Assembly (NCBI GenBank): GCA_013399875.1
Contig: VXAZ01018004.1
Location: 1,090,607 to 1,154,606 of the forward strand
Origin: Gymnorhina tibicen
Lineage: Eukaryota > Chordata > Aves > Passeriformes > Artamidae
Direction: 5' to 3'
Length of the DNA: 64,000 bases
A program made the translations under genes and the position numbers. Position 1 is the first letter of the stretch. The number at the start of each line of letters is the position of its first letter. Positions 28,001-40,000 of the stretch are shown one piece after another. Below the pieces are notes generated by a model. That model was given only the letters and a program-made list of their open reading frames with translations. It was not told the DNA's origin and did no database searches.

Positions 28001-31000
28001 AGAGAAAACAGGAGTTATTCTCTAAGCAGCATTAAATTGCTAGAGCAAAAATATTGCAGACAATGGTGACATTGCAAAAAATTTTATTCAACCTCAAATG
28101 AAATGGAGTAAACAAGCTCTGGTACAAGGTACCAAATTACTTTTTTATTGTTAAATTGCCTCAAATGTTCCAAATAATGATATCAACAATTAAAACTTTT
28201 CCTAGCATAGCATTTCTTTCTCGGCGGTTCAGTCTGTATTTTACTAAAAGTGAATATAACCCATTGAAATGTACAGAACAACTAAGTCACGTTGTGTCTC
28301 TCTTTCAGCAGTCACATTCTAGTGAAGTTTGAAACCCTGAATGGTAATCTAGCAACCACTTTGATCAACAAGCTCCTGTGGCAGGACTGTAAAATGAGCA
28401 GTTGAGCCGAGCACGTAAAATCTTTGCAGCTGTGTCACTGCAATGTTCAGAAAACATGAATCTTGAGAAGAAATATTCAAGAATGGACAGAAACTGTCCA
28501 CTTGGTTCTTGTTTGCTTGGTCCTGTGTTATCTGGGTCACATTTGTCTTGCAGTAAAAAACAAAACATAGGGTTATGTTAAAAGTGAAGCAAGTTAATGC
28601 TTAAGTGGGGAAACTCATGATGAACACTCCAGTTCCTTTGTTTAAGAAGGCATTTTTCTGGTTTTAATTTTAAGTTGCATGCCTGCTTTGTAATTCTTGA
28701 AAACAAAGCCACATCAACTGTTATTTTAGCATCTCTTCTCCCCACCCTCAATTTCTCCAGTTGTGAGAAAGATTTTTGAATCCTGGAAAAACTTTCTGTT
28801 ACAGAGGCTGTTTTTGGCAGATGAGGTTGGGCCTGAACAAACAAAATAATAAAATGCTTCAACAGTTTGTTAAATATCAAGTCTTGTATAGCTCTTAGAA
28901 TGATACAAATATTTATCTGCTGGATATAAAGGGCAGTACACTTTGGACAAGCTGTGAGCTCTTACAAACTATGAATTATGTCAGATCTGATTATCAAACA
29001 TGAATGAACTCTTCTGTTCAACAGCATAATCTGTAACTGACTGTACTAAACATCAGAGATGTTTAATTTCAGAGAATTTCCTTAACAGCTGAAATAACCG
29101 AAGAGCCACTGTTGCTAATCTTGTTGGTAACCTGTGGTATGGTTGGTAGCAGGTTACAGCTGTGATTTTGGATTAAGTATGTTGTGGAGGGACGAAACTA
29201 TTTCATCATCAAGACACATAGTTGCCAGTGAACTGACCAGTGTGAGTGGGCAGTAAGAGGGGAGCTATGATAGATTTATATCTGTCTATAAGCTCACTGA
29301 CCTTCTGGATAATACAGGTATAAGATACGTAATTTGCAAGACTGTGAAACGTCTGTAGGGGAGGAATATTGCAGGACTAATGTCCTGTTTCAGTTTTTCT
29401 CTGTTCCTGCTAGTGACAACAGGCAAAGAAACATGGAATTTGGAGATTACCATTATAAAGGCAGAAGGATCTTAAGAATAATGCTGGATCTTAAGATAGA
29501 CGGCAGCATGGTACAGTTAGCGTTTGGAGAGTGAAGTCATCATCAAGAGGGCAGAGATGCATATTTTGTAGGGTGACATCAAGTACCATCTGATTTTTGA
29601 AACTCTTTCAGAAAATCAGAAGCTGAAAATCTGATCAAGGGATAGTGCTCTTAAGGAGAACCTTGTCATTTCTGGAGAGTTGCTAATTTCATATTAGTTG
29701 TGACAGTGACCATCTTGACATTACACAATTCCTTTTGCTTTTAGACCTGTTTTAAACATGGCTTTGTGACCTGCTAGTTGAGATTTTCACGTAACATAGA
29801 CTCATAGAATGTGAAGAGTTTAGAATGGACCTTAAAGGCCATCTAGTCCCAATCCCTGCTACTGTGGACAGGGACACCTCCCACTAGACCAGGTTTCTCA
29901 AGGCTTTGAACACCTCCAGTGATGGGGAACCCACAGCTACCCTGGGCAACTTGTTCCAGTGTCTTACCACCCTCACAGTAACAGATTTCTTCCTAATATC
30001 TCACCTAAATTTTCCCTCTTTCAGTTTGTACCATTATTCCCTTTCCTGTCACTACAGTTCCTGACTTAAGAGTCCCACTCTGGCTTCTCCTTAGGCCCCC
30101 TTCAGGTACTGGAAGGTTGCTATGAGGAAATGCAACCTTCTCTTCTCCATGCTGAACAGCCCCAACTTTCTCAGCCTGTCTCCATAGGGGAGGTGCTCCC
30201 ATCCTCCTATCAACTTTGTGACCCTTCCCTGACTTTGACTTGCCCCAACAATTCAATGTCCTTCTTATGTTGGGGACACCAGAGCTGGATGCAATGCTTA
30301 CAAGAGCGGAGTAGAGGGGGAAAATTGCCTCATTCAACCAGCTGGCTACGCTCCTTTGGATGTAGCCCAGGATTCACTTGGCTTTCTGGTCTGTCAGCAC
30401 ACATTTCTGGCTCATGGTGAATTTTTCATTGACCATCATTCCCAAGTCTTTCTACTCAGGGCTGCTCTCAGTCACTTCTCTGCCCAGCCTGTAGGTGTCC
30501 ATGACCCAGGTGCAGGATGTTGCACTTTGCTTTGTTGAATTTCATGAGGTTTGCATCAGCCCACCTCTCAAGCATGTCAAGGTCTCTGGATGGCTTCCCT
30601 TCCCTCCAGCATGAGGTGTGACCCCACAGCTTGGTTTCATCAGCAAACTTGATCAGGGTGCACTTGATCCCACTGTCCATGTCGCTGACAAAGATGTTCA
30701 ACAATATTAGCCCCAGTTCTGACCCCTGAGGGACCCCACTCATCTCTGGTCTCCACATGGACAGTGAGATGTTAAGCACCGCTCTTTGGGTGTGATGATC
30801 CAGCCAGTTCTTTATCCACCAAATGGTCCACCCATCAAATCTGTGTCTCTCCAATTTAGAGACAAGGATGTTGTGCAGGACAGTCGCAAACACTTTACGT
30901 AAGTTCAGGTAGACAATATGAGTTGCTCTGCCCCTGTCCACCAATGCTGTAGCCCTGGCATAGAATAGAGAGTGATTGGTCTGTAGTTCCGTGTGTCTTC

Positions 31001-34000
31001 TGCCTTCTTCTTTTAAAAATGGATGTTAATATTTGCCTTTTTCTAGAGAGCAGGGACTTCACCTGACTGGCATGATTTTTCAAAAATGATGGATAGTGGC
31101 TTAACAACTTCATCTGCCATCTCCCTCAGGATCCACAGCTGAATTTCATAGGATACATCAACATGTAGCCAGGTTGCAAACCATTGCAGTCTTGGACCAT
31201 AAACCTCCTACTGATGCCAGTAGGAGTTTGAAGTCCAGCGTCAGCCATGACCTTGTTATAGAAACATGGACAACATAGGCAAAAGCAGTTGGACACATCA
31301 CATATAGTAATGACAAGATCTGTCTTGTCATGTAAGACTAAAGTTTACCAGGCAAGCAGTAAGATATTCACCAAAGCTGCGTGTATGTCCCATGAGAGTT
31401 CAATGAGATTAAATGGTGCATTGCTATTCAAGTATGAAGTTCTTTTTTGTCCTTCTGTCTTTTGTTTCTTCCTTTTTAACTGATTTCTCCTTTGAAGTGA
31501 TATTTGAATAGATAAAGCAATGGCCAGACAGCTACTATGTTTTGCTGCCTTCTCATTTTCAGAAACAAAAATACACAGATAAGAGATTGACTGGCCATCA
31601 CGTCCATTATACTTGTGAAAAATCTAACTGGCTGTTGTAGAAACAGCCTTTTAAATTTGATCAAGTGAATAAATGAAGGAGGAGCATCAAATTACATTTT
31701 ATTTGGTTCAGTTTTCTGTAAAGAAAACAACATCTTATAATTCAAGTAAGAAATTCTTACATGAATTTCTTAATCAGGCTTCACTAACTTCATCCTTTCC
31801 ATCTCTTTTTTCCTTTTCCTTCCTTCTCCATGCTTAAAGTGCACCATTGATTTTGCTTCCTTCCTCCATCCCACCACTTTTCTATTGTTTCTTTCCACCT
31901 TTGTAATTCTATTGCCTTTTACCTTATTTAGTTTGGTCACTTACCCTGTCAGAGATTCTCATTCTTTTGAATATTTATTGCACATCACAAACAAGAAATC
32001 ACAGTGATCCAGATAGAATCACTAAACTCAGAGTGTATTGCAGAAACTGGGCAGGTTGTAAAATCAATTAGCTTTTTCTTTTCCTTCCTGTTGCTTTTGT
32101 ATTTCCTTTCCTTTCTTCCTATTGTATTCTTCACTTTCCATTTCTTCTCATTCCCCATCATTACCACAGCAGTTATTTCCCCATCTGTAAAAAGAACCAG
32201 GCAGCATAAGTGAGCTCCTTTGCTGGACAAAAGATAAAGGAAAACATAAAATCTGTGCTATAAATACCTTCAAAAAGGCTTGAAAACATCAGATTTGATT
32301 GGCTTGACTTGTGGTACAAGACAATGTATCTTGACAGCTCTGACAGCCCTCATGAACATAGACAGTCAGTCAGTCTATCTCCTGTGTTCTGTTCTTTATT
32401 TGTCATCCATAAACCTTCTGTTATTTGAAATGAAAGTTTGATGGAGGTACCTTAAATCCATTCAAACAAAGCTAGCAGGGAATATAAATAACATTTCAAT
32501 TGTGAAACTAACAATGATTCCTCCCTCTGTTCCTTGCCTGTCATCTTGCAGTGGAGAAAGTGGTTCTGGGAAGAGTGAAGCCTGCAAACAGATAGTGAAA
32601 CACCTCACTTGCAGAGCCAGCTGCAGCAAAAATACCTTTGATACAAAGATAAAACATGTAAGTAGCATTCTGATCACTGAGTGGAACAAACCAAAACTTG
32701 GCCTCTTGGATTGGGAGAGATATTTGAATTGTATGGAAAAAGGCATCTGCTGTGTAGAAATTCATAAATGGTTTGTTTTCACCTTAGAAGTAAAAGGAAG
32801 CTTTTCTCCCTGAATGGGAATGGGATTAAGCTCACACTGATGTGCTAAGAGGAATCTTAAAAGTGGAGGCAGTTTTGTTTCTCTTTTTTGGTGACTTTGA
32901 AAATCAGTGTTGCAGTGAATAGGAAACATTTCTGTGATAAGAAACTGTTTCTTAGACATTAAATTAATTGCCTTCAGTAAATAATTAGATTTGCCTGTAT
33001 GGTGTGGTGATTTGCTGGACAGTATAAGAATTGTTGAGACAACTGAGGTAACAGTATGCTAGACAGAAGCTGTAAACTGGCAGGAAAACTGCAAGGATTG
33101 AACAAAGTTATATGGCTCAGTATTTGTGTACTAAATATATTTAAGAAATAGGTAAGAGTTCTGAATATTTGTTCAGTCATTTAATTTCCAAAATATATAT
33201 TTCCATATATCCATATTTAATTCCCTATAAAGGTTCATACTGACATTTTAAATTATGCTAAATCCTAGACTGCCAATTCAAATTCTTTTAAAAAAATTAC
33301 TTTTCCTGATGAAAGTTCTCATCTCAGATCTCAGCTCAGAGACAGCTATCAATGGGTCTTAATCAATGGAGGTGGAAGAGAATTATCTCAAATTTTGTTT
33401 ATAGAAAGATCCTTTACAACTAGCTTAGATGGGATATCTGACTTTAGATAGTAAAGGTAAATGTATCAGATCTCACCCACAGTGAATAGAGAAGAGATTC
33501 TAATTTAATTGCCTTTTAAGGTGCCTTAATGAACAGAATAGCCTGGATTCATTCCTGCTGCAGTTATGCATAGCACCATTAAATTAATAAAGCTGCACAG
33601 GTGCTGAATTAGTCTAAAGAGCAAGTATATCCTAAACAACACTACTGGAGTGGAACTGGAACCTGACAAGTTTTCTGCTGCCACCTACTGCACAGATGGC
33701 TGGTTTAATGGATAATTGTGAAGGGTTTGATTTTCAGAGTTTCTGTCTTTGTGGTTTGAATCACATATTACCTGTGCCACTCCACAGACCTCTTCCCTCC
33801 CCAGCCAGGTCATCCAGTTTCATGAAAACAGTGCTGTCAGAACAACAGTGTATATAGACCACATTGCAATCAACTTCTAAGGATGCATAGAGGAAAGTTC
33901 TGAAGGGAACCTGTCAGAGTGTAAGGGATGAAAGCAACTAATTATACACAAAAAAGCTAAATACAATGGCTGTGACCATGAAAGCATAACATGGAAATAC

Positions 34001-37000
34001 ATTAGTGAGACATACCCTAAAAATGTCTGAATCTGTTTCTTCCTTGACTTTTCACTAGTATAATCCTGAAATAATTCTATTTGAAATCAATAATTTATGC
34101 TATTTCTGACATTATATAAAACTTGTAAATTTCTTTGTTGGGTTATTAGTATTGACTAACTTCATAAGCTGTCTTCAAAGATTCTAATATTTTTGGTAAG
34201 TGTGCCAGCTCCAGCAATATGACTCCAGTCACTCATATCCAAACTACTGCTAAGAGCACAGCTCACATGAGAACGATTGTCTTCCCCTTTCACTTACAAC
34301 TTCCACTATTCTGAAATTGCTCTTTTGAATATATATTTTTTTGAGCTGTCTTACTTTAATTTCTATTTTGGAAAAAAAACTGCCAAGGTTTTTTTTAAAT
34401 TCCAAGATGAAAAATGGTCTTCTTTTTTTCCCCCATTTATTGATCATGAGCAAACCTCACTGATGTTTCTTGAAATAATCTTCCTATTTATTTCCTCTAT
34501 TATTGCTTCTTTACTATTGTTTTGCAGGTAAACTGTATCTTGGAGGCCTTTGGACATGCTAAGACACCCTTGAACGATTTTTCCAGCTGTTTTATAAAGT
34601 ATTTTGAACTACAGTTTTGTGAGAGAAAAAAAACATTAATTGCAGGTAAGTATCATTTAATTTGTTAATTTTCATATCACAGACAGAATGTTAGATCAGA
34701 GATCCCAGTGTGCCATACACAGAATTGGACAGCAAGGGCTTCGAAGTTTGTGAAAGAGGCAAGGGGTTAGGCAGTGTCAGAGGAACAGGTTTCATAGCAT
34801 GTGAATTGATCACTTGTCAGGAGTGAGCAGTGCCCTGTTCTGAGCAACCACAAGGTGGCAGGGAAAGACAAGAAACAAATTGACACCACTGATTCCTCGT
34901 CCTTCCCAGGAAATCACGTTTCTCTTTATTTCACAGATCAACAAACTGAGAGAGCTGTGTGAAACACTGTGAAGTAAAAGTAAAAAAGGGATTAAGTTGT
35001 GCATTTATACCTAATATCGTATTGGGTATTTTAAGTATGCCTTAAATTAGTGAGTGATAATATAATGTTTAGTGAAAAACAAACAAACAAGTATATTCTG
35101 TAACACCGAAACTGGAAGTAATTTATTACAGCTTAGAACTTCTTTTGAAACAACTAGGAATCATATTGATGTTTATTCTTGTTAGAGGCAAGATAGTGTG
35201 AAATTTGTTCCTGCTTTCGGTTATGTTCCCTAGTTAACATTCCTTTGTGAAAAAAAAGAAATACAAGAAAACCGAGCAAACTTTTAGTTTGATTCTGAAC
35301 ACTCTGTTCTTCAAAAGCAGTCAGAGAGAGCTTTCATTTCTGGTCCACATATGTCATCATAGAGCTACTCACTGTCAAAGCAAGGTATGTCTGCAGAAAT
35401 AACTACACACAGACAGTTTTCGACTTGCACTGTTCTTCCTGAATGGAGAAGCTGTATGGCAAGACACACTTTTGTTCCAAGTAAATTATATTCCGTTAGA
35501 TATACATTTCCAAATCTACTCCTTTTTTTAATATAATTTTAAATGCACTTATGCTTTCTGAAGGGTTTCCTAAAAAAATTCTTTGGGAATATTTCACAGT
35601 GGGAATTACATTTTCTTGAGACAGTTCACTATACTCTAGAAAATATGATAGTTTCTTCAGGGAAAATGTCACTGCATGGGGAATTACTAACACTTTTTTT
35701 CTGGTTTGTTTTATAATGAATGCAGGATAATTGTAAAGGAAATTCAAAACGAAAAGTTGAGATTTTGTTTTTCATTTATAAGCTCTTGTGGGAGGAATGC
35801 AAAATGATATATACATTAGCATGGACTGAAGATCATCTCAGTTGAGTTTGTAAAAATAAAGATCAATCCCCAAAGATAACATTTTATAAATCCTTTGTAT
35901 TGTACATATTTAATTTGAGTATATTGTGTTTGCAGGGCATGGGTTTATGAACAGCTTTACCCAGAACTGCCAGTTTAATTCGTAGCCATTGCCTGTGACA
36001 GAATCAGTTAACCAGGTTCTTGCATCAGTTTTCTGGTACACTAATTCTGTGTTTTTATCATTCTCAAGCCATAGGCATTAAATGAGAAAATGTAGGGGTA
36101 GTCAGGTCCACTAAAAAATATAAAAAAATTACTTATCTACCCTGCTGTACCCTGTTCTCCAATTATTTAGGAATTGTATCAATTATTCTTACCAAATCTA
36201 AGGTAGCCAAAAGTTACGTAATTTACTGTCAAGAAAGACAAGCCTTACTAGAGCAGTAGAAGTGCATTTTATATTTCTGAAATTTGCAATTGTTCCTGCT
36301 GTTTGATTTGCATAGTAGATGTTGCTTTTTCTCAGCCACTGCTAAGCATCTCTTCTGAGTGAAATTGTCCCAGATTTAGACCACCATAAATGAGAAAAGA
36401 ATCAGGCATGTTGTGTTTGGCAGGTTTAAATTCCACCCAGGGACTCTCTGTATTTTTTGCAAGATCATTTGTAGCAGTATTTACTGTCTTGAAATGTTTA
36501 AACATTAATTAAAAATTTAAATGTACAGAGCACCTGATTTTGCTGAGCCATGATTTTATAACTCATTGATACTAATCTGTATCTGGGGTTAAATCTGTCT
36601 GATTTGTAAACAAAAACCCAAGTGACACTAGACTGCCTCCATCAAAGGGTTTAGGTGGTTTAAACTCCTCCACAGACAGATCTTACTGGTGGAGATCCAG
36701 AACAATTTGCTAAGGGAGGGACATGCAAAGTACGTGTGTACACTTTTATTATAGAGGGCAAACTCAAGGTTGCACTCCTTGAGTTTTCAGTGGACACCAG
36801 TGAAGTTTGTGACAGCTTCTTTTTCATGCTGAAGTTCTTTTAGACCCTAGAAATGCTCTGGCTTTTGTCACGTAAGGTTTATTCTTCTAGCAGAAAGTAC
36901 AATATACCTAAATAACAGAAATGTTCCCCATAATTTTCATCGTTACGTTTGATTCGTTCTTTAGCATAATCTGTATCTTTGCCATGATGTTTTGAAAACA

Positions 37001-40000
37001 AGGATGGAGCTTTTGAGTGTGGTTCTACTCAAAGCCGGTACAGATATCTGAAGAGGTTTTATGTAGTAAAAGGTTTTATATTAGAACAAACACTTAGAAT
37101 AAACTACAGATCAGTGATTTCATTAAGTTTGTAAAAGAAATTCAGAACTCAAAGACTGATCTTCTGGCAAAAAATTAATATCATTCCTAGAGAATAATTA
37201 ACTCCTACAGCATAGTAGCAAAAGACAGATTTTTTTTTTTTTTTCCCCAGAATGGTCCCTCAGGTAAATTGATATAATTCCTAAGATGAAAATTAATGCC
37301 TCTATAAATTTCCTCAAATTACTCAAAAAGAAGCTTAGGAAGAGCAAACAAAGTCTGAAAATTTTCTGCCTTGCTTTTCAGGCATTGGTTTTCTCAGTCT
37401 TCACTTTTTGAAAAGCAAGGACTGATTTTTTTTTTTAAGTTGCATTGAAATGGACTGACAAATATTTTCTTGTCTTTAGCAATATCTGTATTTACGACAT
37501 CATGGTTTTTGAGACGGAGCAACGTAGTTTCTAAGAATGCATAGCTGAAAGACAGATTTCACTGGCCACACTTTTAATACAGAATCTGCTTGCTGACTGT
37601 GTAGCTGCTGAGTAGATCAACGGAGCTGTTAAAGGAAGTAGAAATTTGTTTGTGCCTGTAAGCACAATTGCCATTGCACAAAAATGAGAGACTTCACTTT
37701 GGAACTCTATTATTTTCTCCCTTTTATTTCACACATAGATTAACAAACATATTTCACTTTGTAGAAAAACGTACTATAATGATCATTTTCTTTATGAATC
37801 CTTTAGCACCATTAAGATGTGCTGTGTTTGATTCTTGCTGATTGGAAGCCTGGCATTTCTTAACAGCTCTTCCCACTGCTGGAGATGCTAGTTGAGATGA
37901 AATGTATTTAGCCTTATTAAAGTGCAGGTGACTTGAAGTACCTGGAAAGGGCTGAATTAATTTGTGTCATCTGAATAAGTGATGTTGCCCACCATTAAAG
38001 TTAAAAGATAGATGACCTTTGGTAACATTTTTCGTGCTTTATTAATCAATGAATGTTAAAAATACCTGAAGTGGTAGTTATGAAAGCCTTAGTGAAGAAT
38101 ACTGCACACAAAAATGTGATTAAAGATTTGCAGTGGACTCTTTTCAAATTAATTGGTGGTTGGATTAGTTTTACTGAGAAATTGTTGCAAGCACAATAAA
38201 AGATGGAAATCATCCTTCAGGTTCGTCTATTCTGTTTTACACTGTAGGAATGGCAGCCAGGTAATGAGTGATTCTGATGAAAGTGTGTGTCCGGGCCAGT
38301 CCTGCCATGATTGCATTGCTTCAATTTATAATGTATTGCAAAGTTACCAGAGCCAGAAACATACATGATTTCCCAAGTGTGCCTTTTTACTTCCAGTACA
38401 CATTTGGTTTTTTTTTAGTTTTTTCTGTAGAGTAGCAGCAGAGGATTAGATGGATGATACACAATTTCTGATAATATAGATTCTATAAGAGCAGTTCACT
38501 ACTACATTTTGTAGGATGATTAAATGGGCCAGATCATGTCTCCTTGGTTCAGCAAGTCAGACATACAACTCTTCTCTGTCAGTCCTACTGTCTCCTATCC
38601 AGAATCCCAGGCATGATTTTGGTTGCCAACACATGTGTCAGGCCACATCTGTGCTGTTACGTAAAGAAAGCATCGAGGGTGTCCCTGGCTAAGGTACCAC
38701 TGAGATGTGCCCAGGATGGTTTGGCCTGTGCAGAGTAGTTCTTTGAGAGACCCTGCAGTTATATTTAGTTCAAGGACAGAATTTAGCTGCTGAGACCTTT
38801 CTCAAAACAATATGTTAAAGATTCACCCCTTTCATTTCCCTCCAGTCTACACTGTCTTTCAGCAGTGTTCTCAACCTTGTGTTCCCTCATACACACAATT
38901 TCAGGTAATCTCAGGTTTGCTGTGTTTATTTCAACAGTATAGATAGAAAGTTAAAGAACTTCAAAAAATGGGAAGATAGGTGGAATTTAAAATAAAATGA
39001 CCAGACAAATGCAGATGCTATAGCAATAACCAGCCTAGCAGTGAATGGACTGTTGTGGACATTAGCAACTCTATGGTGACAGGAACACGACATTCTGCTG
39101 CTGGCCTATTCATTAGACTAATGCAACTACCGTGCCTCTGATACACACTCTCATTCACCAAACTGTTTCACTTTGCATTGGGCAACACCTGTGAGTCCAA
39201 AACTGGTTCTGAAAATAATGCTTTAATCCCAGCCATCTTAAAAAAAGTAAAAAAAAGAGAAAAATTCTGAAAAGACATGAGTGGTATGCATTTGGAGAAC
39301 ATGCTTACTATGCTGCAGGATGCATGCACCAATATTTACAGTCACTGTATGTTCAAGAACTACTTCCAGTTCATAAAGAAAGGAGTCCTGGATGAGTTGG
39401 TTGAAAGTCAGGGTATGGGAAACTGTAGTTTAATATTCTCATCTGCTTACAGGGTTTCAAAAATATAACTCCTCCATTGCTGAGAAGTGCACCTTATGCT
39501 CTAAACTCAACAGTCCTTTCCAGGGTGAGGATGCTTGCAAAGGCTCTGTGAAAGCTCTGCCATACCGCAGATATTGAAAAGCCTAAAGCTGCAGCAAAGT
39601 GGACTCTGTCCATGTGGTGGAGGTGCTCAGTTGTGTGTGAAGAGACATGCTTCTGGTCTTTGCACGACAGCTAGTATTTAAGTAATGGTGAGATAAAGTG
39701 TGCCAGCAGTTGGATAAGTGGGAACTGGGATCAGGTTCCCACTGACCAGAAAGGCCCTGACCTCTAGCTACAGTTGGACATTCCCTTGTTCTCACAGTCT
39801 CTTGCATCTGGAACCACATGGTGTTCTACTCCCAGGGGAGAGCTGAAGAGTAGCCTGCCCAAAATGGTGAATATCCCTCTGTCTTTTCACAGGTATCTCC
39901 AAAATGCCTGTTATCTTGTGAACAGTGGATCTGAGGGCTCAATATTTCCTTTGCTTCTGTGCTTTGCCTCTTTCAGAATCTTAGTGGGCCTGAGGTTATG

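Larger units (their letters stand above)
24210..32551 (+). other. MYO16: MYO16 intron, 8.3 kb, phase 2
   Basis: GTGAAA...TGCAG. It separates the two halves of the Ser codon just before the P-loop. It holds the two antisense CR1 copies at 24985-25505 and 29800-31175. A GC-richer unassigned patch lies at 27050-27430. Nothing else is identified. Confidence 0.85.

Noticed and set aside
32652..32813. Read-through of the P-loop exon as a genuine C-terminal end
   Set aside because: The donor GTAAGT is consensus and the next exon continues the myosin head in phase, so the extension is intronic.
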